Assembly (NCBI RefSeq): GCF_000158195.2
Contig: NZ_GL987988.1
Coordinates: 70,165 to 134,164 of the forward strand
Source: Fusobacterium mortiferum ATCC 9817
Lineage (GTDB): Bacteria > Fusobacteriota > Fusobacteriia > Fusobacteriales > Fusobacteriaceae
DNA: 64,000 nt
Reading direction: 5' to 3'
Made by a program: the position numbers and the translations under genes
Shown: one piece after another, positions 35,186-45,439 of the stretch
Position numbering within the stretch: the stretch's first letter is position 1
Layout of the letters: each line of letters begins with the position of its first letter
Notes under the pieces: generated by a model
What the model saw: the letters and a program-made list of their open reading frames with translations, nothing else
Told to the model about the DNA's origin: nothing
Databases searched by the model: none

Positions 35186-36097
35186 ATGTCTAAAATAGCT
35201 TTCGTATTTCCAGGACAAGGAACACAATATGTTGGAATGGGAAAAGAATTATATGAAAATAATGAATTAGCTAGACAAGAGTTTGACAACCTATTTTCAA
35301 AGTTAGATTTTGATTTAAAAACAGTTATGTTTGAGGGACCAGAAGAGGTATTAAAAGAAACAAAAAATACTCAACCAGCAATTGTATCAATGAGTTTAAT
35401 ATTAAAAAAATTATTAGAAGCTAAAGGAGTAAAAGCTGACTATGTAGCTGGGCACTCTGTAGGAGAGTATGCTGCTTTTGGAGCTGCAGGGTATCTTTTA
35501 ATAGAGGATACAGTAAAACTTACTTCTGCTAGAGGAAAGTTTATGAATGAAGTAGCTGAAAAAGTAAATGGTGGAATGGCAGCTATAATCGGATTAGATT
35601 CAGATAAGATAATTGAAGAGTTAAAAAAGGTAGATGGAGTAGTAGAGGCTGTAAACTTCAATGAACCTAAGCAAACAGTAATAGCAGGAGAAAAAGATGC
35701 TATAGCAAAAGCTTGTGAAGTTTTAAAAGAAGCAGGAGCAAGAAGGGCTATGCCATTAGCAGTATCAGGTCCTTTCCATTCATCTCTTATGAAGGAAGCA
35801 GGAGAAAAATTAAAAGAGGAAGCTGAGAAGTATAATTTTACTATGACTGATATAAAGTTAGTAGCAAATACTACAGCTAATATCTTAACTTCTGTAGATG
35901 AGGTAAAAGATGAAATATATAGACAAAGTTTTGGACCTGTAAAATGGGTAGATACTATAAAAAAATTAAAATCTGAAGGGGTAACAACTATTTATGAAAT
36001 AGGACCTGGAAAGGTTTTAGCAGGACTTATTAAAAAGATTGACAAAGAAATTGAGGTAAAAAATATAGAAAAACTTGAAGATTTGTCAAATATATAG
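35186..36097 (+). CDS. fabD: Malonyl-CoA:ACP transacylase
   Basis: Loads malonate onto ACP. A 303-aa protein starting MSKIAFVFPGQGTQ with the nucleophile motif GHSVGEYAA and the catalytic His in AVSGPFHSS. The frame is open 20 codons further upstream, but that stretch contains the promoter and no ribosome site; AAGGAGGAG sits before the ATG at 35186. Normal length. Confidence 0.97.
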   Translation: MSKIAFVFPGQGTQYVGMGKELYENNELARQEFDNLFSKLDFDLKTVMFEGPEEVLKETKNTQPAIVSMSLILKKLLEAKGVKADYVAGHSVGEYAAFGAAGYLLIEDTVKLTSARGKFMNEVAEKVNGGMAAIIGLDSDKIIEELKKVDGVVEAVNFNEPKQTVIAGEKDAIAKACEVLKEAGARRAMPLAVSGPFHSSLMKEAGEKLKEEAEKYNFTMTDIKLVANTTANILTSVDEVKDEIYRQSFGPVKWVDTIKKLKSEGVTTIYEIGPGKVLAGLIKKIDKEIEVKNIEKLEDLSNI

Positions 36098-36110
36098 TAA
36101 AATCTATTAT
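36083..36110 (+). promoter_or_regulatory. Promoter before acpP
   Basis: TTGTCA (36083-36088) and TATTAT (36105-36110), 16 bp apart, at the very end of fabD and 50 bp before acpP. It fits the need for high acyl-carrier-protein expression. Confidence 0.6.
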
Positions 36111-36159
36111 ATATAACGTTTTTTAAAATAGATAAAGAAAAAATTAAGGAGGAAGAAAA

Positions 36160-36381
36160 ATGTTAGATAAAATAAGAGAGATAGTAGTTGAGCAATTAGG
36201 AGTAGACGCTGAACAAGTAGTACCTGAGGCAAACTTTGTAGAGGATTTAGGAGCAGACTCATTAGATACAGTTGAGTTAATAATGGCTTTCGAAGAAGAG
36301 TTTGATGTAGAAATCCCTGATACAGATGCTGAAAAAATAAAAACAGTTCAAGACGTTATTGATTATATCGAATCTAAATAA
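36160..36381 (+). CDS. acpP: Acyl carrier protein
   Basis: A 73-aa acidic carrier of fatty-acyl intermediates. The phosphopantetheine attachment Ser is S34 in [17 protein letters not shown] precedes the ATG. It lies between fabD and fabF with its own upstream promoter and a GC-rich hairpin downstream, so its level may be set separately from its neighbours. Confidence 0.98.
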   Translation: MLDKIREIVVEQLGVDAEQVVPEANFVEDLGADSLDTVELIMAFEEEFDVEIPDTDAEKIKTVQDVIDYIESK

Positions 36382-36400
36382 TTAATTAAATAAAAGAAAG

Positions 36401-36420
36401 CGGGGTATGAAAGTACCCCG
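36401..36420 (+). other. GC-rich hairpin between acpP and fabF
   Basis: CGGGGTA and TACCCCG form a perfect 7-bp stem with loop TGAAAG, but no T-run follows (TCACTTATA). It is therefore more likely an mRNA 3'-end stabiliser or partial attenuator for acpP than a full terminator. Confidence 0.6.
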
Positions 36421-36456
36421 TCACTTATATATAGTAAATAAAATTGAGGTGGTATT

Positions 36457-37695
36457 GTGAACAGAGTAGTAGTTACAGGAATAGGACTTATAACTGCACT
36501 AGGTACAGGAATTGAAAAAAGCTGGAAAAGAATAGTAGCTGGGGAAACAGGAGTAGGAAGAATAGAATCATATGATGCTACTGATATGCCAGTACAAATA
36601 GCAGCAGAAGTAAAAGATTTTGATCCAATTGAATTTGGAATTGAAAAAAAAGAAGTAAAAAAATTAGCTAGAAATACTCAATTTGCTATTGCAGCTACAA
36701 AAATGGCATTAGAAGATTCGAAATTAGTAATTGATGAAACTAACGCTGAAGAAGTGGGAGTAATAGTTTCTTCTGGTATAGGGGGAATTGAGATATTTGA
36801 AGCTCAACATCAAACAATGCTAGAAAAGGGAGTAAAAAGAATATCTCCATTTACTATTCCAGCTATGATAGCAAATATGGCTTCTGGAAATATAGGAATA
36901 TATTTTGGGGCAAAAGGACCAAATAAATCAATAGTTACAGCTTGTGCATCAGGAACTCACTCAGTGGGAGATGCTTTTGAAATGATAAAAAATGGAAGAG
37001 CAATAGCTATGATAGCAGGAGGAACAGAAGCTTCTATAACTCCATTTGCTATGAATGCTTTTGCTAATATGAAAGCATTATCTACAAGAAATGATGAGCC
37101 AACAAAAGCTTCAAGACCATTTAGCGCTGATAGAGATGGATTTGTAATGGGAGAAGGAGCAGGAGTATTAATTCTTGAAGAGTTAGAACATGCAAAAGCT
37201 AGAGGCGCAAAAATATATGCTGAAATAGTAGGATATGGAGAGACTTGTGATGCTTATCATATAACAGCTCCAGCAGATGGTGGAGAAGGAGCAGCAAGAG
37301 CATTTAAAATGGCTCTTAAAGAAGGAAATATATCTCTTGATGAAGTAACATATATCAATGCTCATGGAACATCAACACCGGCAAATGATAGAAATGAAAC
37401 AGCAGCAATAAAATCTGTATTTGGAGATTGTGCTAAGAATTTAATGGTATCATCAACTAAGGGAGCAACAGGACACGGATTAGGAGCAGCAGGAGGAATA
37501 GAAGCTGTACTTATAGCTAAAGCTATATCTGAAGGAGTAGTCCCACCTACAATAAACTATGATAACCCAGATGCTGATTGTGATTTAAACTATGTACCAA
37601 ATGTAGCAGTAGAGAAAGAGATAAATGTAGCTATGTCAAGTTCATTAGGATTTGGTGGACATAATGCTGTAATAGCTATGAGAAAATATAAATAA
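36457..37695 (+). CDS. fabF: Beta-ketoacyl-ACP synthase II
   Basis: Elongating condensing enzyme, 412 aa. The catalytic Cys is in VTACASGTHS, with the two His residues in NAHGTSTPAND and KGATGHGLGAAGG, and the C-terminal SSSLGFGGHNAV glycine loop. The GTG start (36457) follows GAGGTGG. Normal length, next to acpP as in many bacteria. Confidence 0.97.
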   Translation: MNRVVVTGIGLITALGTGIEKSWKRIVAGETGVGRIESYDATDMPVQIAAEVKDFDPIEFGIEKKEVKKLARNTQFAIAATKMALEDSKLVIDETNAEEVGVIVSSGIGGIEIFEAQHQTMLEKGVKRISPFTIPAMIANMASGNIGIYFGAKGPNKSIVTACASGTHSVGDAFEMIKNGRAIAMIAGGTEASITPFAMNAFANMKALSTRNDEPTKASRPFSADRDGFVMGEGAGVLILEELEHAKARGAKIYAEIVGYGETCDAYHITAPADGGEGAARAFKMALKEGNISLDEVTYINAHGTSTPANDRNETAAIKSVFGDCAKNLMVSSTKGATGHGLGAAGGIEAVLIAKAISEGVVPPTINYDNPDADCDLNYVPNVAVEKEINVAMSSSLGFGGHNAVIAMRKYK

Positions 37696-37710
37696 TTTTA
37701 GGAGGAAATA

Positions 37711-38433
37711 ATGAAAAGAAATTACTTAGATTTTGAAAAAAATCTTGGGTATTCTTTCAAAAATAAAGAACTTCTAAAAAATTCACTTATTCATCGTTCA
37801 TTTGGAAATGAGCATAGAAGATATAAAAAAATAAGTAACGAAAGACTAGAGCTGCTAGGTGATGCAGTTCTAGATCTTGTTGTTACAGAATATTTATATA
37901 AAAGTTATGCTAATTCTACAGAAGGTGATTTAGCAAAGGTTAAATCTATGGTAGTAAGTGAGCCAGTTTTAGCTGGAATTTCTAAAAAGTTAGAAGTAGG
38001 AAAGTATCTTTTACTTAGTAGAGGAGAGGAGTTAACTGGAGGAAGAGAGAGAAGTTCTATTTTAGGAGATGCCTTTGAAGCTATTTTAGGAGCCATATAC
38101 ATGGACTCTAATTTTGAAACAGCAAAAGAGTTTGTTTTAACACACATAAAAGATTCTATTGACCATGTAGATAGCAATGAAGAGATTTTAGATTTTAAAA
38201 CTATTCTTCAAGAATATAGTCAAAAAAATTATAGAGTTATTCCAGAATATTCAGTTATCAATGAGATAGGACCAGATCATCAGAAAATATTTGAGATAGA
38301 AGTAAAGATAGATAATGGTATAGATGAAGAAAAATCAGATAGAGGTACAGGAAAAAATAAAAAAACAGCAGAGCAGGCAGCAGCAAAATCTCTATGTAAG
38401 AAATTAGGGGTAAAAATTCATGAAGCACTATAA
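37711..38433 (+). CDS. rnc: Ribonuclease III
   Basis: Cleaves double-stranded RNA in rRNA and mRNA processing. A 240-aa protein with signature NERLELLGDAVLDL, the second acidic site GDAFEAILGAIYMD, and a C-terminal dsRNA-binding domain (about 160-235). TAGGAGGAA precedes the ATG 15 bp after fabF. Its end overlaps the next radical-SAM gene by 14 bp. Confidence 0.97.
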   Translation: MKRNYLDFEKNLGYSFKNKELLKNSLIHRSFGNEHRRYKKISNERLELLGDAVLDLVVTEYLYKSYANSTEGDLAKVKSMVVSEPVLAGISKKLEVGKYLLLSRGEELTGGRERSSILGDAFEAILGAIYMDSNFETAKEFVLTHIKDSIDHVDSNEEILDFKTILQEYSQKNYRVIPEYSVINEIGPDHQKIFEIEVKIDNGIDEEKSDRGTGKNKKTAEQAAAKSLCKKLGVKIHEAL

Positions 38434-39445
38434 TATACCTGTATTTATAAGCCATTTTGGATGTCCAAATTCATGTGTTTTTTGTAATCAAAAAAAAATA
38501 AATGGTAGAGAAACTGATGTAACAATGGAGGACTTAAAAAATATCATAGAAATGTACTTAGAAACTCTTCCAAAGAATTCCAAGAAAGAAGTGGCTTTCT
38601 TTGGTGGAACTTTTACAGGGATTTCTATGAAATTACAAGAGGAATATCTAAAAACTGCATATGAATATATAAAAAGAGGAGATATATCAGGAATTAGATT
38701 ATCAACAAGACCTGACTGTATAAATGATGAGATAGTAGCTCAATTAAAAAAATATGGAGTAACTTCTGTTGAGTTAGGAGTTCAATCATTAGACGAAGAA
38801 GTTTTATTAGCAACAGAGAGATATTATCCAGTAAGTGTAGTAGCTGAAGCTTGTAAAACTATAAAAAAATATGGTATAGAACTAGGGATACAACTTATGA
38901 TAGGATTGCCTAAATCTACAGATGAGAGTGACTATGAAACAGCAGTAAAAGCTCTAGATATGGAACCTGATATGGTAAGAATCTATCCTACTTTAGTAAT
39001 AAAAAATACTAAAATGGAGAATATGTTTTTAAAAGGGGAGTATACTCCTCTTACAATAGAAGAGGCAATAGCTAGAACTAGAAAAATATATGCATTATTA
39101 GAAAGTAATGGTATAAATATAATAAGAGTAGGGTTACAGCCAAGTGAGGATTTAAGAGAGGATGGAGTAGTTTTAGGTGGACCATTTCATCCAGCTTTTA
39201 GAGAGTTAGTAGAAACAGAAATCTATTATAGTTTTTTCAAAAAAATTATAGATAGAGAGAAAAAATTAGAAATATTAGCTAATGAAAAAAATATTTCTAA
39301 GCTTGTAGGAATAAAAAAAGTAAATAAAATAAGATTAAAAGAGTTTTTTGAGATAAAAATAGATAACTCAATAGATAGAGATAGTGTAGTTGTAAATGGT
39401 AAAGAGTATTCTAGGTTAGATGTACTAAAGGGAGAGTTGGAATAG
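38420..39445 (+). CDS. Elp3-like radical SAM protein
   Basis: A 341-aa protein with the radical-SAM cluster motif CPNSCVFC near residue 13, GGTFTG, an EVAFFGG strand, and a C-terminal Radical_SAM_C/Elp3-type region (VRIYPTLVIKNTKMENMF). No acetyltransferase domain, so it is not full Elp3. Genes of this family often follow rnc in Firmicutes and Fusobacteria. Substrate unknown; tRNA or rRNA modification is possible. Its start lies inside the end of rnc (14-bp overlap), suggesting translational coupling. Confidence 0.85.
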   Translation: MKHYNIPVFISHFGCPNSCVFCNQKKINGRETDVTMEDLKNIIEMYLETLPKNSKKEVAFFGGTFTGISMKLQEEYLKTAYEYIKRGDISGIRLSTRPDCINDEIVAQLKKYGVTSVELGVQSLDEEVLLATERYYPVSVVAEACKTIKKYGIELGIQLMIGLPKSTDESDYETAVKALDMEPDMVRIYPTLVIKNTKMENMFLKGEYTPLTIEEAIARTRKIYALLESNGINIIRVGLQPSEDLREDGVVLGGPFHPAFRELVETEIYYSFFKKIIDREKKLEILANEKNISKLVGIKKVNKIRLKEFFEIKIDNSIDRDSVVVNGKEYSRLDVLKGELE

Positions 39446-39446
39446 A

Positions 39447-40913
39447 ATGAATCAGATAGTAATCAACATAGATGAATTTCAATCAAGAGCAGCTATTATA
39501 GAAGATGAAAAAGTTGTAGAAGTCCTTATAGAGAGAGAGGAAGAAAGAAGAATAAATGCTAATATTTATAAAGGAAAGGTAGCAAATGTTTTACCAGGAA
39601 TGGAATCAGCTTTTGTAAATATAGGATTAGAAAAGAATGCATTTTTATATGTAAATGATTTAAGAGAATTTGAAGAGAAATATTTAGATGGAATATGTAA
39701 TAGTGAGAGACCTATTGAAGATATACTAACAGTAGGAGATGAGGTAGTAGTACAAGTACTTAGTGAACCAAGAGGAACTAAAGGAGCAAGAGTTACTACT
39801 CACTATACTATTCCAGGAAAATATCTAGTATTAATGCCTAATAATAATCATATAGCTATTTCTAAGAAGATAAAAGAGGAAGAGGAAAGAAATAGATTAG
39901 AAGAGATAGTGAGAGATTTAAAACCTGAAAATATGGGAGTAATCATTAGAACTGCTGCTCAAGGAAAGAGTATTTTTCATTTTGAAAGAGAGATGGAATA
40001 TCTTGTAAAAAAATGGGAAGATATAGAGAAAAAAACAAGTACAGCCAAAATAGGAGAAGTATTATATAAAGATAATGGAATAGTAGCTACTGTACTTAGA
40101 GATATATTTTCTAATGAGATTGATGAATTGGTTATAGATAACGAAGAGGTATATTGGGAAGTAATTGATTATATTAATGCTTTTAGTGAAAAGACTTTAA
40201 AAACAAAAATAAAGCTGTATAATGATGATGAAATTGGAATTTTTGAAAGATATGGGATAGAAAAAGAGATAGAAAATGCTTTAAAAGAAGAAGTAAGATT
40301 AGAGTGTGGTGGATATTTAGTTATCCAAAAAACAGAAGCATTAATAAGTATAGATGTGAATACAGGAAAGAATACTGGAAGCTATAACTTAGAACAAACA
40401 GTTTTAAACACTAATTTAGAAGCAGCAAGAGAGATACCTAGACAACTTAGATTGAGAAATTTAGGTGGAATTATAATAATAGATTTTATTGATATGAGAT
40501 TAGAAGAGGATAAATTAAAAGTTTTAGAAGCCTTAGAACAAAATCTTTCTAAGGATAGAATAAAAAATAATATAGTTCATTTTACAGATTTAGGACTTAT
40601 AGAGATGACAAGAAAAAGAACAGGAAAACCTCTTTATAATTACTTTCAAGAGAGATGCCCTATGTGTGAAGGAACTGGAAAAATAAAATCCAAAGATTCT
40701 GTTATCCATGAGATGATGACAGAAATAAAAGAGTGTGCTAAAGATGAGGACATAAATATCATAAAAGTGATTTTGTCTAAAAAATTGAAAATAGCTTTTA
40801 AAGAGTTATATTTTGATTTTGTAGAAGATTTTGTAAAAAATAGAAAGAAAAAAATTATTTTGGAAGAGAATAGTCAAAATGATTATAGTTATGAAATTAT
40901 TTTGATGAAGTAA
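39447..40913 (+). CDS. rng: Ribonuclease G (Rne/Rng family)
   Basis: A 488-aa endoribonuclease of the RNase E/G family for rRNA and mRNA processing. It has an N-terminal S1 domain (YKGKVANVLPGMESAFVNIG), catalytic acidic residues in ISIDVNTGKNTG and IIIIDFIDM, and the zinc-link CPMCEGTG. No long C-terminal degradosome scaffold, so RNase G type. It begins one base after the stop of the upstream gene. Confidence 0.94.
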   Translation: MNQIVINIDEFQSRAAIIEDEKVVEVLIEREEERRINANIYKGKVANVLPGMESAFVNIGLEKNAFLYVNDLREFEEKYLDGICNSERPIEDILTVGDEVVVQVLSEPRGTKGARVTTHYTIPGKYLVLMPNNNHIAISKKIKEEEERNRLEEIVRDLKPENMGVIIRTAAQGKSIFHFEREMEYLVKKWEDIEKKTSTAKIGEVLYKDNGIVATVLRDIFSNEIDELVIDNEEVYWEVIDYINAFSEKTLKTKIKLYNDDEIGIFERYGIEKEIENALKEEVRLECGGYLVIQKTEALISIDVNTGKNTGSYNLEQTVLNTNLEAAREIPRQLRLRNLGGIIIIDFIDMRLEEDKLKVLEALEQNLSKDRIKNNIVHFTDLGLIEMTRKRTGKPLYNYFQERCPMCEGTGKIKSKDSVIHEMMTEIKECAKDEDINIIKVILSKKLKIAFKELYFDFVEDFVKNRKKKIILEENSQNDYSYEIILMK

Positions 40914-40923
40914 AGGTGGATAT

Positions 40924-41418
40924 ATGAGAATAGGAGTATATGCAGGAAGTTTTGACCCGATAACTAAGGGACATTTTGATGTAATAAAAAAATCTTTAAA
41001 GATTACTGATAAGTTAATAGTAGCGGTAATGAATAATGCTAATAAAAAATGTTGGTTTTCTTTAGAGGAAAGAAAAAATTTAATAGAGATGTTAGTATCA
41101 GAGTTTGGAGATAAAGTTGAAGTAAAAAGTTTTGATGGACTTTTAATAGATTTTATGAAAGAAAATGGTGCTGATATAATAATTAGAGGATTAAGAGCTG
41201 TTTCAGACTTTGAATATGAGTTAGGGTATGCTTTTGTAAACCATGATTTGTCTTATGGAGAGATAGAAACTATATTTATACCAGCAGCTAGAGAGTATAT
41301 GTATTTAAGTTCAAGCTCTGTAAGAGAAGCAGCAACAGTAGGAGCTAGATTAGATATATTTGTAGATGAAAAGATTATAGATATAATTAAGAAGAAGGCT
41401 GAAAGTCTAAAAGGATAG
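40924..41418 (+). CDS. coaD: Phosphopantetheine adenylyltransferase
   Basis: Fourth step of coenzyme A synthesis. A 164-aa nucleotidyltransferase starting MRIGVYAGSFDPITKGHFDVI, with the T/HxGH-type motif TKGH and the C-terminal YMYLSSSSVRE. AAGGTGG precedes the ATG; it is 10 bp after rng. Normal length. Confidence 0.97.
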   Translation: MRIGVYAGSFDPITKGHFDVIKKSLKITDKLIVAVMNNANKKCWFSLEERKNLIEMLVSEFGDKVEVKSFDGLLIDFMKENGADIIIRGLRAVSDFEYELGYAFVNHDLSYGEIETIFIPAAREYMYLSSSSVREAATVGARLDIFVDEKIIDIIKKKAESLKG

Positions 41419-41425
41419 GTTATAG

Positions 41426-42814
41426 ATGGCAAAAACTAAAAGTTTTTATATATGTAGTGAGTGTGGATATAAAGCTACTAAGTGGGCAGGAAAATGTCCA
41501 CAATGCGGTAGTTGGGGAAGTTTTGAAGAGGAAATAGAAGTGACATCTTCAGTAGGGGCTTTAGTAATTTCATCTGCTATTTCTATTAAAGAAACTTCAG
41601 AGAAAGTTTTTTCCTTTGATGAAATATTAACAGAAAAAAATGATAGATATAGAACTAGAATAGGAGAGTTTGATAGAATTTTAGGTGGAGGATTACTTTG
41701 TGGAGAAGTAATCTTAATAACTGGAAATCCTGGAATAGGAAAATCAACACTATTACTACAAGTAGCAAATGAATATACTACATATGGAGAAGTAATCTAT
41801 ATATCAGGGGAAGAATCTCCTGCTCAAGTAAAAAATAGAGGAGAGAGATTAAATATAAAAAGTAAAAATCTATTCTTAATGTCAGAAACAGATATTTCAA
41901 GAATTTATGAGTATCTAGTTAGTAAAAAACCTAAAGTTGTTATTGTAGATTCTATACAAACATTGTATAATTCTGTTGTAGATTCTATTCCTGGAACTCC
42001 AACGCAGATTCGTGAATGTACTTTAAAAATCATAGAGTTAGCTAAAAAATATGGGATATCTTTTTTTATAGTAGGTCATATAACTAAAGATGGAAAGGTA
42101 GCCGGTCCAAAACTTTTGGAGCATATGGTAGATGCTGTATTTAATTTTGAAGGAGAAGAGGGACTTTTTTATCGTATTTTAAGAAGTACTAAAAATAGAT
42201 TTGGTTCAACAAATGAAATAGCAGTATTTAGTATGGAAGAAGATGGAATGAAGGAGATAAAAAACTCTTCAGAATATTTTTTAAGTGAAAGAGAAGAGAA
42301 AAATATAGGGAGTATGGTTGTACCTGTATTAGAAGGAACAAAAGTTTTTTTATTAGAGGTACAAACTTTACTTACAGAGGTAACAATAGGTATACCAAAA
42401 AGAATAGTACAGGGATTTGATAGAAATAGAATCCAGATACTTACAGCTATTGCAGAGAAAAAAATGCATATAAATTTATCTATGAAAGATTTATTTGTAA
42501 ATATTCCAGGAGGGCTTAACATAGAAGACCCAGCTGCAGATTTAGCTGTACTTATTTCGTTGTTATCTATCTATAAGGGAGTAGAAATTAGTCAAAAAAT
42601 AGCAGCTATAGGAGAATTAGGTTTAAGAGGAGAGATTAGAAAAGTCTTCTTTATAGACAAAAGGCTTAGAGAGTTAGAAAAGCTTGGTTTTAAAGGAGTA
42701 TATATTCCAGAGGCCAATAGAAAAGAAATAGAAAAAAATAAGTATAATTTAAAACTGATATATTTAAAAAACTTGGAAGAACTTTTAGAAAGGATGAATA
42801 AAGATGGACAGTAA
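41426..42814 (+). CDS. radA: DNA repair protein RadA
   Basis: RecA-like ATPase/helicase in recombination. A 462-aa protein with an N-terminal zinc finger (CSECGYKATKWAGKCPQCGSW), Walker A GNPGIGKST, the RadA KNRFGSTNEIAVF motif and a C-terminal Lon-protease-like domain. It overlaps disA by 11 bp, the conserved radA-disA pairing in which RadA modulates DisA in Bacillus. Confidence 0.96.
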   Translation: MAKTKSFYICSECGYKATKWAGKCPQCGSWGSFEEEIEVTSSVGALVISSAISIKETSEKVFSFDEILTEKNDRYRTRIGEFDRILGGGLLCGEVILITGNPGIGKSTLLLQVANEYTTYGEVIYISGEESPAQVKNRGERLNIKSKNLFLMSETDISRIYEYLVSKKPKVVIVDSIQTLYNSVVDSIPGTPTQIRECTLKIIELAKKYGISFFIVGHITKDGKVAGPKLLEHMVDAVFNFEGEEGLFYRILRSTKNRFGSTNEIAVFSMEEDGMKEIKNSSEYFLSEREEKNIGSMVVPVLEGTKVFLLEVQTLLTEVTIGIPKRIVQGFDRNRIQILTAIAEKKMHINLSMKDLFVNIPGGLNIEDPAADLAVLISLLSIYKGVEISQKIAAIGELGLRGEIRKVFFIDKRLRELEKLGFKGVYIPEANRKEIEKNKYNLKLIYLKNLEELLERMNKDGQ

Positions 42815-43856
42815 AAAATTAGAGGAGATGCTGTCATTTGTAATACCAGGAACAGCTTTAAGAGAAGGATTAAACAATATACTTGAAGCTGGACTAGGAG
42901 CTTTGATAGTGGTTGGGTTTGATGAAAATGTAAAAAAAATAACAGATGGTGGATTTTATTTAGATTGTGATTTTACTCCAGAGAGAGTATATGAACTAGC
43001 TAAAATGGATGGAGCAATAATATTAGATGCAGAATGTAAAAAAATAATGTATGCAAATGTACATTTACAACCAGATAGGAAGTATAGATCAACAGAGAGT
43101 GGAACAAGACATAGAACTGCTCAAAGAGCTGGCCAACAAACAGGAAAACTTGTCATAGCAGTGTCTGAAAGAAGAAATGTGATAACTCTTTATAGAGATG
43201 ATATAAGATATAGGTTAAAAGATGGCTCATCAATTGAAAATGAAGCTTCGCAAGCTATAAAAACTATGGAAAGATATAAATCTGTTTTGGATAGAGCGTT
43301 AGCAAATTTAACTAGTCTTGAGTTAGATAATATAGCAACTCTTTATGATGTAGCAACAGCTCTTCAAAGATTTGAAATGCTTAGAAGAATTGGTGATGAA
43401 GTAAATAGTTGTGTAGTTGAGTTAGGAGTAGAAGGAAGACTTTTAAATTTACAATTTCAAGATTTAAATCAAGATATAGAAGAAGATGAATATGACTTAA
43501 TAAGAGATTATATGGAAGAAGATAGAGATTATAAAGATGTAAAAGAAAAGATGAAAGCTTTAGACGATGAAGAGTTATTAGAAGTAGAGAATTTCTCTCA
43601 TGCTCTTGGTTATGGAAAGAGTTATAGTCTTTTAGATAATGAAGTTAGCCCTAAAGGATATAGACTTTTAGGAAGAATTAGTAAATTGACTAAAAAAGAT
43701 ATTGAAAAACTTATAAATAAATATAATAGTATATCTAAGCTTCAAGATGTCCCTGATGAAGAGTTATCAGATATGAAGATAAGCAAAGTAAAAATAAAAG
43801 CACTTAAAAGTGGTTTAAAAAGATTGAAATTAACTGTTGAATTAGAAAAAGTTTAG
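42804..43856 (+). CDS. disA: DNA integrity scanning diadenylate cyclase DisA
   Basis: Makes c-di-AMP and scans DNA. A 350-aa protein with the DAC catalytic motifs DGA (69-71) and RHR (102-104, GTRHRTA), a linker helix domain, and a C-terminal HhH DNA-binding domain (YRLLGRISKLTKKDIEKLI). Both catalytic motifs are intact. Coupled to radA by overlap. It implies c-di-AMP signalling in this organism. Confidence 0.96.
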   Translation: MDSKKLEEMLSFVIPGTALREGLNNILEAGLGALIVVGFDENVKKITDGGFYLDCDFTPERVYELAKMDGAIILDAECKKIMYANVHLQPDRKYRSTESGTRHRTAQRAGQQTGKLVIAVSERRNVITLYRDDIRYRLKDGSSIENEASQAIKTMERYKSVLDRALANLTSLELDNIATLYDVATALQRFEMLRRIGDEVNSCVVELGVEGRLLNLQFQDLNQDIEEDEYDLIRDYMEEDRDYKDVKEKMKALDDEELLEVENFSHALGYGKSYSLLDNEVSPKGYRLLGRISKLTKKDIEKLINKYNSISKLQDVPDEELSDMKISKVKIKALKSGLKRLKLTVELEKV

Positions 43857-43870
43857 ATAGTATGCAGATT

Positions 43871-43906
43871 AAGAGGAATGAAATTTATAAAAATTCCTCT
43901 TTTTTA
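43871..43906 (+). terminator. disA terminator
   Basis: AAGAGGAAT and ATTCCTCTT flank an A/T loop and are followed by TTTT. It closes the long rightward block from plsX. Confidence 0.88.
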
Positions 43907-44106
43907 TTTTTATAATTTTATAACTTATATCAAATAATAAATGTTAAAATAAATACCTAAAAATATTATTTTTAAATCAAATTCATAACAATATGAAAAA
44001 AAATCATATACTATTGAGAAAAAATATGATAGAATTAAGTTAGTTGGATAATATAAAAATATATAATATATAGAGTTTTTTGAGATAATAAAAGGAGAGT
44101 GTAGAT

Positions 44107-45438
44107 ATGTCAACATTTGAAAAAGAGTATCAAGAAAAATTAGTATCAGCAGAAAAAGCAGCAGAGATAGTAAAATCTGGGGATTTTGTAGATTATGGTT
44201 GGTGTGTAACTACTACAGTAGCTTTTGATAAAGCTTTAGCTAAAAGAATGCCAGAATTAACAGATATTAACTTAAGAGGTGGAATTCTTTTATGGGAACC
44301 AGAAGTTTTTAAAATAGAAAATCCAGAAAAACATTTTACTTGGAATTCATGGCATTCAAGTGGATTAGAAAGGAAATTAATATCAAAAGGTTTAGGTTTC
44401 TATATGCCTTTAAGATATTCAGAAATGCCAAGATATTATAGAGATGGTGGGGCAAAAGTAGATGTGGCGGTTATGCAAGTTACTCCAATGGATGAAGCAG
44501 GGTACTTCAACTTCAGTGTAAGCCCTTCTCATATGATGGCAGTTTGTGAAGTAGCTAAAAAAGTTATAGTAGAGGTAAATAAAAATCTTCCAGTATGTCA
44601 AGGAGGATTTGAGCATGCTATCCATATTTCAAAAGTGGATATGATAATCGAAGGAGATAATCCAATGCCAGCTATTTTACCAGCACCTACTCCATCAGAA
44701 GTAGATATGAAAGTAGCTGAGCTAATAGTAGAAGAATTAAAAGATGGATGTTGTATTCAATTAGGAATAGGAGCAATGCCAACTGCTGTTGGATCTTTAA
44801 TAGCTAAATCTAATTTAAAAGATTTAAGTGTACATTCAGAAATGTATGTTGACTCATTTGTAGAAATGGCTAAAGCTGGAAAAGTAACAGGAGCTCATAA
44901 AAACTCTAATAGATTTAGACAAGTATTTACATTTGCTGCTGGTGGAAAAGAGATGTATGAGTATTTAAATAATAACCCAGAGATAATGGCAGCACCAGTA
45001 GATTATGTAAATGATATTAGAACTATCTCTTCAATAGATAACTTTATATCTATTAATAATGCTGTTGATATAGACTTATTTGGACAAGTAAATACTGAAA
45101 GTGCTGGTCCTAAACATATAAGTGGAGCTGGAGGACAGCTTGACTTCGTACTAGGAGGTTATCTATCTAAAGGAGGAAAAAGCTTTATCTGCTTATCATC
45201 TACATTCAAAACAAAAGATGGTCAATTAAAATCAAGAATAAGACCTACATTACAAGAAGGATCTATAGTAACTGATACAAGAGCTAATGTACAATATGTT
45301 GTAACAGAATATGGAAAAGTTAATTTAAAAGGAAAGAGTGCTTTTGAAAGAGCTAAATTATTAATAAGTATAGCTCATCCAGATTTTAGAGAAAAGTTAA
45401 AAGAAGAAGCTAGAAAATTAGGAATTTGGAAAGATTAA
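44107..45438 (+). CDS. Acyl-CoA:acetate CoA-transferase (butyryl/4-hydroxybutyryl type)
   Basis: A 443-aa family-I CoA-transferase, likely moving CoA from butyryl-CoA to acetate or a related acid at the end of butyrate fermentation. Features are [24 protein letters not shown], and the glycine-rich [43 protein letters not shown] is typical of the But/Cat2 group (split motif). No signal peptide. AAGGAGAG precedes the ATG. It is monocistronic. Exact acyl specificity cannot be read from sequence. Confidence 0.88.
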   Translation: MSTFEKEYQEKLVSAEKAAEIVKSGDFVDYGWCVTTTVAFDKALAKRMPELTDINLRGGILLWEPEVFKIENPEKHFTWNSWHSSGLERKLISKGLGFYMPLRYSEMPRYYRDGGAKVDVAVMQVTPMDEAGYFNFSVSPSHMMAVCEVAKKVIVEVNKNLPVCQGGFEHAIHISKVDMIIEGDNPMPAILPAPTPSEVDMKVAELIVEELKDGCCIQLGIGAMPTAVGSLIAKSNLKDLSVHSEMYVDSFVEMAKAGKVTGAHKNSNRFRQVFTFAAGGKEMYEYLNNNPEIMAAPVDYVNDIRTISSIDNFISINNAVDIDLFGQVNTESAGPKHISGAGGQLDFVLGGYLSKGGKSFICLSSTFKTKDGQLKSRIRPTLQEGSIVTDTRANVQYVVTEYGKVNLKGKSAFERAKLLISIAHPDFREKLKEEARKLGIWKD

Positions 45439-45439
45439 A

